Of a stretch of DNA of 57,948 nt, positions 11,274 to 20,603 are shown in pieces. Within the stretch, counting starts at the first letter, position 1, and every line of letters starts with the position of its first letter. The notes below the pieces were generated by a model. The model ran no database searches. It was not told the DNA's origin and worked only from the letters and a program-made list of their open reading frames with translations. The stretch covers positions 1-57,948 of the forward strand of contig JAKSYS010000391.1 in NCBI GenBank assembly GCA_022925895.1. Reading direction: 5' to 3'. The position numbers and the translations under genes are program-made. This DNA comes from Fragilaria crotonensis (lineage: Eukaryota > Bacillariophyta > Fragilariophyceae > Fragilariales > Fragilariaceae).

Positions 11274-13450
11274 CTATAACTGTCTGATGAGCTTTGTCAA
11301 GAATGCCACCGGACCGTGTGTTGTGCAATCGGATTGTGTCTGTTTGTCAACCTGTTGCGTTTCAAAAGCATGATATGCCATTAAAGACTGTCGCGCTTGT
11401 CGTGCCAATTTCCTTATTCTCACCTTTGTGATCACATCCTCCAACAGACAATGGTAAAGAGTCATCATGTTTCTGTAAGCAGCCGCCTTGGCACAGGCCC
11501 AAAGGTACTCGACACCTGCACCAGCAAGCTCTGCATGGCTGGCATTTGGGCATCAGCAGAACAACAACACCAATCTCTTTAGCAATATGCTGCATCATTC
11601 CCTCCGCGTTCAAAAATCAAAGCACATTCCCAATGTATGCCGCAAACTTGTACTGTCATCAGCAACTGTACCAAGGTCATCCTTGTTCTTTTTGCCGATA
11701 AGTGGTGCGTAGCATTTCAAATTGTTCCCGTCAATAAGGCCTCATTCCCAGAACACTACTTGCAATGAGCCTTTCCTTTGCCTTCCCAACCTTACTTGAT
11801 TTGTTCAAAGTTTTCGTTTTGGCAATTTGATTTTGTTTGCAAAGCACAACTAATTCCCTTTGTTCTTTCCTTTTGAATTGATTCCCCTTCCTTTCAGGCT
11901 GATCTGGTACCATCTTGTGAGTCATGAGACCATTCTGGATGCACAGGTTCCTCAGCTGCTGTAAGTATTTCTCTGCAGGCAAATCCTTGAAACAGTTCTC
12001 TCGAAAGTTGAAGAATGAGGTCCGTAGCTGCAAGCAAGCTTTACATCTGTGCGTGTCCCATGGTGCTTGTCATAGCAAGAGTCTTCTTTCTCCGCATCTG
12101 ACATCCAGGAAGGACTAATGTCCGATCCTGGGAGAAAGACAAGAGATTGAATGCCTCTGGGTTGAAGGATGTGAGGAAAGTGACCGAGAAAGCCTTGTTC
12201 TTGTTGAATTAGTGTGTCCCGCATCAACACAGCTTTCGGTCCGCCAAATGCCTTATTCATTCAGTGTTTATTCAGGCCATCAGGTCTTTGTCTTACATGA
12301 CCGGCACTGTGATCAAACAAGAAAACAAAATCAAACTCTGAATGCATGACCTTCATGACATCAACCGCGTCCTTGAATTGCAGAACCATATTGTTGTTTG
12401 TCCAGTACTCCTCTCGGTTTTCCCCATAATGAACGAAAACTAGAAATACTGGCAACATACTATCCAAAAGGTCAGCGGCTTCCTGTCACCATCGCCTTTC
12501 AGGTTCCCTTCAGCTAGAATCTTGGGGCTGATCTCTCGGATCAGTCCATGTTCTTGATGTATGAATGTTGAGATCATTGTACCGGTCCCCTCATCTTTCG
12601 GAAGCAGTGGTCGTTCTCCATTTGGACCGACCCACATTTTCATTAGAAACAAGAACTCCTTAAAAATAACCTCCTCTTGACCAACAAAGATTATAGCTCT
12701 CAAAAAGGAAGTAAACTGTGTTGCTTATCAAAAATATTGGCTGCATCGACACGGTATTCAACCATGTCAATACCGTCATCGCTCTGTTTTGTAGCCAAAG
12801 CCACTGTCTGCGGTAATGTTGTCATGCAATACTCCAAGAGCATTGGACTCTTCCAGTGTTACTTGTATCCATCAATGGGCACGTCCTTCATAGGCAAGGT
12901 ACTTTTCGTGAAAATAGGATGGTAGCTACACTATCGTTTCAGGTTGTTCGTGACCATCAATGATGTAGTGCTTTTCTTGCTTTTTGTAGCAGAGTCCACA
13001 AGCATGTAGCATCCATCTTGCCAATGTTGGTACCTTGACAGACCATACAATGGTAGAAAAGATGCTTTGTTAGTAGGAGGCTGTGGTACTACTTTGTCAG
13101 CAGTTACTCCTAGAACAAACCCGACGAGGCCTCTCGCTTCAACATCAACTTTGGTGTCAGTTCTTGATGCACATATTCAAGCACTACTCAAAGAAGATCT
13201 TTAAACTTCTTGAATGCAGCATCAGGGTTCTTGGCAAAAAAAGCAGGATACAAAGTCTACGGCTCTGGCATTTTGTAGTAGACGTAGCGATTCCGAGCAA
13301 ACTTTCTATGCCAAAGTCTCAGTGTTTCAAAATCACTCCAACATTGTTCATAGCTTCAATTGCATATTTGTGCTATCTGACGCGAGCAATAAGAAAGGCC
13401 GCAGGAGAGGCAGAGAGACTCACTGTCGGCTGAATACGTCTGAAGGAGCA
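11274..13450 (-). pseudogene. Decayed DDE-transposase-like gene
   Basis: Minus-strand pieces in order from 13450 to 11274 form a broken long protein. KMWVGPNGERPLLPKDEG and GTGTMISTFIHQEHGLI lie at 12703-12540. EYWTNNNMVLQFKDAVDV plus FDFVFLFDHSAGH lie at 12430-12310. FGGPKAVLMRDTLIQQEQGF lies just after (12245-12190), then WMSDAEKE, and further on MMQHIAKEIGV and RIRKLARQARQSLMAYHAF (11600-11280). The YWTN...FDxSxxH...GGxxxxMRD layout recalls eukaryotic DDE endonuclease-like transposases, where the Asp in FDHS would be catalytic. That assignment is from memory and not searched. Stops and frame changes are frequent and CpG is scarce, so it is an old relic. Confidence 0.55.
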
Positions 13451-14584
13451 TTTGGATCCCAGCACTGCACCTGCAAATTGGACCACTACAGTAGCGAATT
13501 AACCACCGTACTTTTTCTGTAACATCATCGTGTACGGTGGTAACTGATAGGGTTCGGGTTAACGGAACCTGTCGGCGCGCAGGTTGGCATAAGGTTCGGG
13601 TTAAGAACCAGGACCGTTACGGGGTACGCCCCCAGTAGGTAAGTGTCTGGTACGACACTGACTACTGCTTAATGTATCTGTATACGGTACAGCAATACAA
13701 TGCTGTCTACCACTACGGATAACGATACGTGTACTATCTGTCATCCTATTGCTACATAAATGTGCAAGAGACTGCTGACTAGTAGAAATATTGCTTTGGT
13801 CATAGTGGGCACTGTCTAATAGTTTATCGTTATGTACAGTAACAATAGACTCAGACGTGCACGGACTACAGTATGGCCGGGCAGAGGAAGTGATGTACAA
13901 GAAGTACTGATGTACTGATTGCGGTGTTGTGTGCTGTCATTATAGTGAGTACCGTCGTACTGACTACTGATATATGTACAGTATGGTGAGGTTGACAATT
14001 TGACGACCGGCGGTAAAAATTCGTCATGGTCAATTTCATTCATGTTGTGCAAATATATGCAGTATTCACAGAAAAGGTAAGTGGCACTAAAAATGAATTA
14101 TTTCGACAATTGTGAGAAGAGTGAGGAGCGACACGAGGTGAGAGGTCTGATAGATGGGGAGTGTTCCTTGGAACAATAAGGAACACTCCTCGTTTCGCGG
14201 AGACGTTGTTTCGTGTCGCGGCGTGGTCGTCGGTATACGAGGCGTTGAGCCTCATTTGAAAATGAGTGTTCAATCTGATGGGATGAGATGAACATGAACT
14301 GGAGCATGGATGTATTGTTTTACTGTGCACACAGGCGACAGTAATTAGGATCGGGATAGATGTAAAAATATGAAGGGCGATACTGGAAGTCTGTCAGTAA
14401 CTTTCTACGTGGCAAAGTTTACTACTGGATTAGGTGTTTTAACACGGAGTGGTTTTTTCAAAGTGGTTCTTCGGTGGTTTTTGGTCAGACTAAAAACCAT
14501 TTTGAAATCGAAAGTGGTTTTTGCCATCTCTGGAATCTGGGTGTCCCAATTTCGAGCCGATCGAGCTTTTTCGAATGAATCGAC
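13451..14584. other. Intergenic with hairpins, no gene seen
   Basis: Contains two GGTTCGGGTTAA...GAACC hairpin-like units (13551-13606), many GTAC palindromes (13640-13990) and a strong hairpin at 14124-14222. No convincing coding sequence. Confidence 0.5.
14124..14222. repeat. Imperfect hairpin with 12-bp perfect inner stem
   Basis: Inner arms GGAGTGTTCCTT (14158-14169) and AAGGAACACTCC (14178-14189) pair perfectly around an 8-nt loop. The outer arms contain GCGACACG and CGTGTCGC at matching distances. It could be a small foldback element or a structured RNA; nothing decides between these. Confidence 0.7.
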
Positions 14585-14587
14585 TTA

Positions 14588-15370
14588 GGCCGGTGCTTGC
14601 AGCGAACGAAACGTTTTCAGCAGAACGGACGTCCCGTACTGTTCTGTGAAAACGTGAAATATGGTCCTTACAGGCATACTCCCTAGAAATAACCACAAAA
14701 CCGCAGAATCGGAGAGCATTTTATATATACTATTTTGACATGTATAAGTGTAAGAGAAATCAGGCGTTGAATGTAGTTGCGTTAAAAATGTACTGAAGGT
14801 ATCATGTGGATCAGTCGTCTCGTTTGTCGCTTGTCACGTCGTTCGTCGAACAAATTTGTCGCCATGAGCAAATGGGCCAAAAAACCGCAAGAAGCACTCG
14901 ACAGACATGCCGCGCGGCTCGTGAAAGAAAGGCAGGCGCTTGTTTTGTTTGGATGCAACGATTCGCCGTCTCGGATCAAACGACGAGCTTCTCTATCGGA
15001 TGCGGTTATCGGTGACAATCAGATGAGTTCCGAAGACAAGAATAGCCGCCTGGCCGCGCACCGCAACTCGCATTGTACTCCATTGGCACAGCGTACTGTA
15101 GTACCACACCGTCCCATGCCTGGTCCCATTTAGTCCGAGTTCTAATTACGTAGTAGCACTTCATACACAAACTCGGTTGTTGCGTTTCGTGCGAACCCGG
15201 CTTTCACACAGAACGCCCGCGGCGTTCGGTGGTTTCGATCAAAAGTACCCGGATTTCCGAAACGCTCGCGCCATTCGGGGGCAGTTTTGGGGGCTGTAAG
15301 GACCATTTTTCCCCAGAATAGACGCGGCGTTCTGTTTTGCGGGACGTTTCGTTCGCTGCAAGCACCGGCC
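14588..15370. mobile_element. Foldback DNA element (MITE-like, Harbinger-like TSD)
   Basis: The left end GGCCGGTGCTTGCAGCGAAC (14588 on) recurs as its reverse complement ending at 15370. The similarity continues imperfectly for about 90 bp, down to ATGGTCCTTACAG (14662 region) against CTGTAAGGACCAT (15293 region). Immediately outside both ends is TTA (14585-14587 and 15371-15373), a 3-bp target duplication of the kind made by PIF/Harbinger transposases. The 783-bp interior holds a short open frame (14804-15133, plus) without a recognisable domain, so the element looks non-autonomous. Confidence 0.8.
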
Positions 15371-15373
15371 TTA

Positions 15374-16023
15374 TGAAATCAAAAGACTTCGCAAAACTAA
15401 CCTTGCACAATCTATGAATTACGTCGTATATGGAAAAATCGTTGACGTCTGGATAAAAACATTTTGTTTTTGTATATATCCTACTATATTATAAATTAAT
15501 TGTGTGCGTGTGTGCGTGCGTGCGTCCGTCTGTTACGGAGTATGACCACTCTGGGGTACTGGATCAAATGAATACTGTCTCATACTCGGAGTATGATATA
15601 TGTCATACATGCATACTGGAGTACTCCGTAAGCGATGTCGGTAAGATTTGCATATACGTAGTTGCGTCAGTGCGTGCGTCTGTTACGGAGTATGACCACT
15701 CTGGGGTACTGCACTACTTGCGTATAGTACTGAACTGTACAAACAGTACACACAACCGTGCACAACCCATACCGTACACGTATTCCAAAAGTCCGACCAA
15801 TTGGGAGGTACCCACTAGTAGTATATAGTGTAATCTACAATCCGGCACTACAAATAGAAGCTGCAGAAATTTCAAATCGAAGGGCTCGCACAGCGGACAT
15901 GCTGGCTCCTCTATATCATTTGTACTGTTTCATACTTTATGATAGTTAGCTTTTGTGCCAGCACAGCAACGTCGCACAGCTGCCTCAGAGTTCCCATATG
16001 CATTTTGTCAAGCTACGTATCAT
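15374..16023. repeat. Intergenic with a diverged 150-bp direct duplication
   Basis: The block GTCTGTTACGGAGTATGACCACTCTGGGGTACTG (in two parts) occurs at 15528-15561 and again at 15678-15711, 150 bp apart, each preceded by a TGCG-rich tract. GTAC and AGTACT palindromes are dense. This is the upstream flank of the DUF6824 gene; no other gene is seen. Confidence 0.7.
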
Positions 16024-17304
16024 ATGAATGATAGTACTCGACAAAGAATATCCGGCGAACGCATGACCGACATCCAGATCATTGCTGATGAGCGCTGTAT
16101 TCGCGCACAAGCAGAAACAACACTAACAAAAACCAATCCGCATTCTTGCCCTCAAATGGACTGTGAAAGCAGCCTCGATAGACCGCGCATAAGTGGACCG
16201 GATACGCAACAGATGGATGGGATCTCAGAGATCCGGCCGACAGACATCATCCTTGGACGAGGTCCGGCGTTCTACAACAACCCAGGCAATATGATGTTTC
16301 GCAAGCTGTTAAAGGAACACGCGGTCCATTACAGGTACGAAGCCAGACTTAGGGAGAAGACCGAAATGATTACCCTACTGGTTTCCCAGCTTCAGGCGAA
16401 GGGATGTCGATTTCTCCACATGTCTTCGACAGGGGTCTGGATTGAGGCCCCCTCGCGCACATTGATCCAAAAGGTGGGTCATGGCCTACGCGATGCTCGA
16501 CTCGCAGTTGCTAAATCTGGTGACACCGTCACTGTGATTCCGAAGAACTCCCGTCCCTCCGTTACAAAGGAAATCCCAAGAGACTCTGTCACGCCCGTCT
16601 CACATGGAGAAGCCGAAACTAGTCAGGAAATATCGGGCAACACGAACGTGATCACAACGGACACGATGACTCCTCACTGCCATGCAACTCCAAATATGCT
16701 ACAGAAAAGTTTCAATCTTTTGATGGGTTCCACATCCGTATCTACTGTTCAACACATGCAAGGTGGGAAGATGTCAAATTTGGTGCCGACCCCAGAGACG
16801 GGACAACAACTCGTCGACACATACAAGACTTCCTTCCCCACCGAGCTGTTGGGTTTCGCTTCTCAGCAATCTCCTCACGTCGGACAAGGAGCCTCACCAG
16901 AGAAAGCAGGATTATCCTTCTTTGACCGCGAGATTGAAGAAGTTTGTGTGCCAAGGGACGGTGCTGGCCATGCATACAGCATAACGGAGCCGTGGCTAGA
17001 TCATCCCTCCTCCTCCTTTGATTTTGTCATTGAAGGTAGCCTGGAAGTGGAGCACCATTCAGAACAAAGCGAGGGCTGGCAATGCAACATGGATGATCTC
17101 TTTGGACTCCTACGTGTCTTCCCAAGTGCTGCGGCTCCACACGACGCTCATGTTGAAGGTGATGTGGATGTAATCTTGAAAATGGATGCAGGACTTGGCC
17201 GCGACGAGTCTTCTGACGACTGCCTTGTTCAATCTCAGTCTCAGCCTGTGGGATGCGCTGTCCCCGATGGACAGAGCCTTTGCCGTTTGTTTCGTAACCT
17301 TTGA
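16024..17304 (+). CDS. DUF6824-domain protein
   Basis: An intronless open frame of 426 codons from the first ATG (16024) to TGA (17302-17304). Residues about 70-160 form a DUF6824-like domain common in diatoms: IRPTDIILGRGPAFYNNPGN, then MFRKLLKEHAVHYR, then a GCRFLHM...GVWIEAP hairpin and KVGHGLRDAR. The LGRG and NPGN motifs and the final VGHxLR are the family hallmarks. The rest is Ser/Thr-rich and apparently disordered, with an acidic C-terminus (SSSFDFVIEGSLEVEHH). The family is often proposed to be regulatory or DNA-binding in diatoms, but no function is established. An ATG 13 codons downstream (MTDIQ) is a possible alternative start. Confidence 0.85.
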   Translation: MNDSTRQRISGERMTDIQIIADERCIRAQAETTLTKTNPHSCPQMDCESSLDRPRISGPDTQQMDGISEIRPTDIILGRGPAFYNNPGNMMFRKLLKEHAVHYRYEARLREKTEMITLLVSQLQAKGCRFLHMSSTGVWIEAPSRTLIQKVGHGLRDARLAVAKSGDTVTVIPKNSRPSVTKEIPRDSVTPVSHGEAETSQEISGNTNVITTDTMTPHCHATPNMLQKSFNLLMGSTSVSTVQHMQGGKMSNLVPTPETGQQLVDTYKTSFPTELLGFASQQSPHVGQGASPEKAGLSFFDREIEEVCVPRDGAGHAYSITEPWLDHPSSSFDFVIEGSLEVEHHSEQSEGWQCNMDDLFGLLRVFPSAAAPHDAHVEGDVDVILKMDAGLGRDESSDDCLVQSQSQPVGCAVPDGQSLCRLFRNL

Positions 17305-17533
17305 TGACCTGAATAGAGAAATATTGAGAGATGAAAACTTATTGTATTCCTTCGTGCGCTCCTTTGTTTACTTTAAACATGTGGCCGTTATCAAATGGTC
17401 ACGAAATGCGAGCAATCCTAAACGCAAAATTCCCATTTTACAATATATGCAATTTCCATGTGTTCAGACCATGTGAATATTAACGTTGATGTTCGTGACA
17501 ATGCACAATATGTTTCAGAGTTTGCAGCCCCCA
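17305..17533. other. Short spacer between convergent genes
   Basis: AT-rich 3' flank of the DUF6824 gene and of the minus-strand gene that ends at 17534; no coding signal. Confidence 0.5.
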
Positions 17534-18361
17534 CTAGGGAGTTTCTGCGGAGCTTTTATACGAGGATTGGGTTCTCTGACTATGCGGCATTCTGAGTTTG
17601 TTAATATGTCTGTTGTGAGAGAATAAATACCCGGAATTCCTCGAGGGCGGCGGGCGTATGGGATCCGCAGGTCTGAGCCTCTCGAATGTCCCAGCGCCAC
17701 AAGCCAAGGAAGCCATTGACCTGGCTAAATAGTGTTTGTAATTGGAGAGACAGGTCCAAGATTTATGTCCCTCTGTAGGGTCAAAATGCATTCCTGAGAT
17801 GACGTACTCGGAATAGTTGCGAAAATGATCCGCGGATGGGAGCGCCAGCAGGTACTCAGGAGTGTAGTTCTCTGGAGTACTGTTGTAGGTTGGTTCAAGT
17901 TTGATGGTGCCGTATATGACGTGCTATGCATGGGGCAGACAAAGAGCAAGTTCGAGCATTCTTATTGGAACGCGTTTGAAGTCGTCTCAATGCAACATTC
18001 TAATCGGATTTACCAGGTGTGGTATTGGAACAAGAGATCGCATATCATATTACACGAGTTTATACCTCGGACTGGTCTAGGGATGAGGCGCATTACTTGC
18101 TGCCAGGTAGAGTGGTGGCATCAAGTCGTTCTCGGAGTGCTTGCAATTCAGCATGTCCCAGCTGTAACAGATCATGCACACTTTTGGTCTGCTTCTTGTG
18201 GGGAAACAGTGTGCGCAGAAACTGCAATTCGTTGAAGGAACAAGCATCCATGGTTTGCAAGTAGTAACGAACGGTAATGGTGAGGTTGATCCGATAGGGA
18301 TCATTCGGTGCAAACTGTAAAACTTCCTCCAGCAATTGTCGATTGATTGCCCGGAGCTGCT
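17534..18361 (-). CDS. Hypothetical spliced gene, 5' end unresolved
   Basis: Two minus-strand exons look coding. The upstream exon (18361-18097) begins after an excellent acceptor with branch-point-like CTAAC (TTTCACTCTAACTCTTACTAG) and reads EQLRAINRQLLEEVLQFAPN...NLTITVRYYLQTMDACSFNE. It ends at a GTAATG donor. A phase-consistent intron 17880-18096 (217 bp) joins it to the exon 17879-17534: PENYTPEYLLALPSADHF, then GMHFDPTEGHKSWTCLSNYK, ending SSAETP and TAG. I recognise no family. No start codon or first exon lies between 18361 and the NDUFA5 stop at 18487, so the true 5' exon may come from the NDUFA5 transcript, or the gene may be truncated. Confidence 0.5.
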
Positions 18362-18486
18362 CCTAGTAAGAGTTAGAGTGAAATGAAATGGAGAGGAAAG
18401 AAGAACAAAAGCAAATTAAATGTGAGAAAAAAGTTGGACGGAGAATTTTACTGGTTCCTTATACAATGCGGACAATTTTTCCGTTT

Positions 18487-19222
18487 CTATTCCTTGCGCT
18501 TCAACTCAATGGGTGTCTCCTCCCAGGTGACGCCGTCGGCATCTTTCGTAGGATCTGGATTGTCTTCCATCGGCACGGGCTCTTGTGGGATGCGCTCCCA
18601 CCAGCGAGCCTTCAGAATCATTTGCAGCACCTCCATTTCATCATCGGCTTGTTCTACCAGTTCTTCTACTTGTCCGCAATTGCACAATTCCTCCACCATT
18701 TCTGGATCGTCAGGGTGGTCCAAACATGCCTTGATGCGGTAGCGACACATTTTCTCAACGACAATACGGTACTGATAGGTTTCGGGCATGTCTGAGGCTG
18801 CCATAGTGTCCAATAAGAGTTGGTATTTGCTCACCATTTTGGGAACTGCGTCGTAATCCACGGCCAAACCAGTCTTGGGAGGAAGAGAGACAACAAGAAT
18901 GGCATCATCAGAAGAAGTACGCGAAGCTGCAAGATCGCGGTCGTCGTCAAGTACCGGTACTGGATCAGCAAACTTTCATTCGAGTACTGTGCGACAGTAA
19001 CCTGTACATTGGACATGTACTAGAAGTGTACTACAGTACTGGAGTACTCGCAAACGAATCCAACGAAGGGCAACTCACCAATCCAGTCGAAGTTTTGGCC
19101 TTGCCTTTTCCCAACACCCAATCTTGTGTGGAAAAGAACGCCACAGGAGGGCCTCGCAAGGCGGTACGTGCTCTGGGAGCCGCAACTTGACGAACTACGC
19201 GCAAGAGAGAGCGAGACAGCAT
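18487..19222 (-). CDS. NDUFA5: Mitochondrial complex I subunit NDUFA5/B13-like
   Basis: Two exons: 19222-19079 (48 codons) and 18873-18487; intron 18874-19078 (205 bp, GTGAGT...CCCAAG). The 176-aa product starts [20 protein letters not shown], an Arg-rich amphipathic mitochondrial presequence. The ATG at 19222 is the first sensible start. The splice joins KTSTGL to [14 protein letters not shown], matching the family start KTTTGLxGLxV. The family core [17 protein letters not shown] and the signature [20 protein letters not shown] are complete, followed by the usual WERIPQEP tail. This accessory subunit sits in the matrix arm of NADH:ubiquinone oxidoreductase. The intron is unusually rich in GTACT palindromes. 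It is divergent from the tautomerase-like gene, 476 bp away. Confidence 0.92.
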
Positions 19223-19698
19223 GGTGGTTGTTGTTGTGTCAACAAGGTCGTTCGTTGTTGTCACTGATGCTGTGTGTCTATTTGTGTGTCAGTGGTAAAA
19301 AAGTGACGAGGTGTTCGACGTATTCTTTGCCTGTGCCAGCTCGTGGCCCCTTCGGCAGAACCACCCCGCATCGTCGTACTTGTTCACAACGTATACTGTC
19401 ACGGGTCTTTTGACAACTCGACCAGTAACATGTACCCATACCTATGTACAGTACAGTCCGTAGCAAGCGAAGCACGACCTCGTATATACGGAACCCTATG
19501 TAATACGTCATGATGTTCTGGATGGGGATCTTTCGCGTTGTTGTGACGGTGGATTAGATAGGATCCGAGATGATCACCTCATGCGTTGTTGGATTTGCAC
19601 TGTGGGTGCGACCATATCCATTTCGATAGAATCACAAACCATTTGTCAGCTAATTACTCCAGCTCCAACGAGCGTCTTCACACTTTGTATTGACTAAC
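19223..19698. promoter_or_regulatory. Shared upstream region of divergent NDUFA5 and tautomerase-like genes
   Basis: 476 bp between two divergent starts. It contains GTAC palindromes (19425-19460), with no TATA box at a convincing distance on either side. A bidirectional promoter is inferred from layout only. Confidence 0.4.
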
Positions 19699-20114
19699 AT
19701 GCCTCTCGTCAAGATCTTTGCCAAGCACACGCTTCAAAAGCCAATTCCTTTGGCGGCATTACAATCCAAACTTTGCAGCATATGGGGGACCAAACCAGAT
19801 ACGACCAAGTTGATGCTGCAGAGGGTTGATGATTGGACGGATGAATCCTTCGCTGAAGATGTCTATGGTACGTTCAAAGGTTGCACAACTCGACTACACC
19901 TATATTCTGACACTGACATGATTGCAATTGCATCTGGTTGGTTGCAGTTGACATTCGTGCCAAGGGAACGGAGGAAAGAACACGAGAGTATGTATTGGAT
20001 GGTATGAAGCGAGTTCAGGAGGCGTTCCAGCAGGAGAATTTGATTGCCAATATCCGATTAGAAACCTACGAAGGGCCTCGATACTTCCATTTGCCTCCGA
20101 CCGTGTCAAAGTAG
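19699..20114 (+). CDS. Small tautomerase-superfamily-like protein
   Basis: Two exons, 19699-19867 and 19948-20114, with an 80-bp intron (GTACGT...TTGCAG). Phase and frame give a 111-aa protein starting MPLVKIFAKHTLQKPIPLAA. Pro follows the initiator Met, as in 4-oxalocrotonate tautomerase/MIF proteins where the N-terminal Pro is catalytic. Other features are LCSIWGTKPDTTKLMLQRVD in the middle and, after the splice, VDIRAKGTEERTREYVLDG and LETYEGPRYFHLPP. The length and the beta-alpha-beta layout suit a tautomerase-like fold. The family call is by resemblance and the substrate is unknown. Without splicing, the reading frame would end at 20007 with a low-quality tail, which supports the intron. 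Confidence 0.72.
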
Positions 20115-20603
20115 CCCACCTCAACTCCAATAAATGTGACGGCTGATTCTAATTTGCACATTAGTCTTAGAATAAGCATATGCTGGTGCAACACGTTAGC
20201 GAACTCGATGCTTCGACAAGCAAAGTCAGCCATCCTGGAGGTTTGGTCCACCAACATGTAGATTCCATAGTTTACTTCGGAACCATTGAAGTCGTCTCTC
20301 CACCAATGTTCACGACTATTGGCAGCTCGCATACGTGCATATACTGTTTCCTGAGAACCTTTGCGGAGTTATATCATAGAGTCTCAGCGTACCATGTAAT
20401 TTCGTGGGGGGATCATCTGAGGACAGTTCTGATACGGCTACATAGCACATGACGGTCGGCTGAAGCTAAACCCTGAAGCCACTTCAATACACTTACCTAC
20501 CTCTACAACCCACTAGTTTCATTGCTTCAAGTTAAGTACGGACGCTTAAATGTTATAAACCGCCAGTTAAGGGTTGCCAGTGGTCATTCAAACCAACGCA
20601 TCC
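20115..20603. other. Spacer with a possible minus-strand coding remnant
   Basis: On the minus strand 20360-20210 reads ETVYARMRAANSREHWWRDD, then NYGIYMLVDQTSRMADFACR, preceded by a TTCTCAG acceptor-like site. It looks coding but has no identifiable gene around it; it may be a fragment of a lost gene. The rest shows nothing. Confidence 0.3.

Noticed and set aside
13551-13606. GGGTTCGGGTTAA units as telomere-like repeats
   Set aside because: Only two units, each a small hairpin, and not the TTAGGG repeat.
14804-15133. 109-codon frame inside the foldback element as a gene
   Set aside because: No domain, and it lies between terminal inverted repeats of a non-autonomous element.
15955-16023. 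Upstream GTG start for the DUF6824 gene
   Set aside because: Not an ATG; nuclear eukaryotic genes start at ATG, and 16024 is the first in frame. The same reasoning moved the starts of VPS15, MER3, the VOC gene, NDUFA5 and the tautomerase-like gene.
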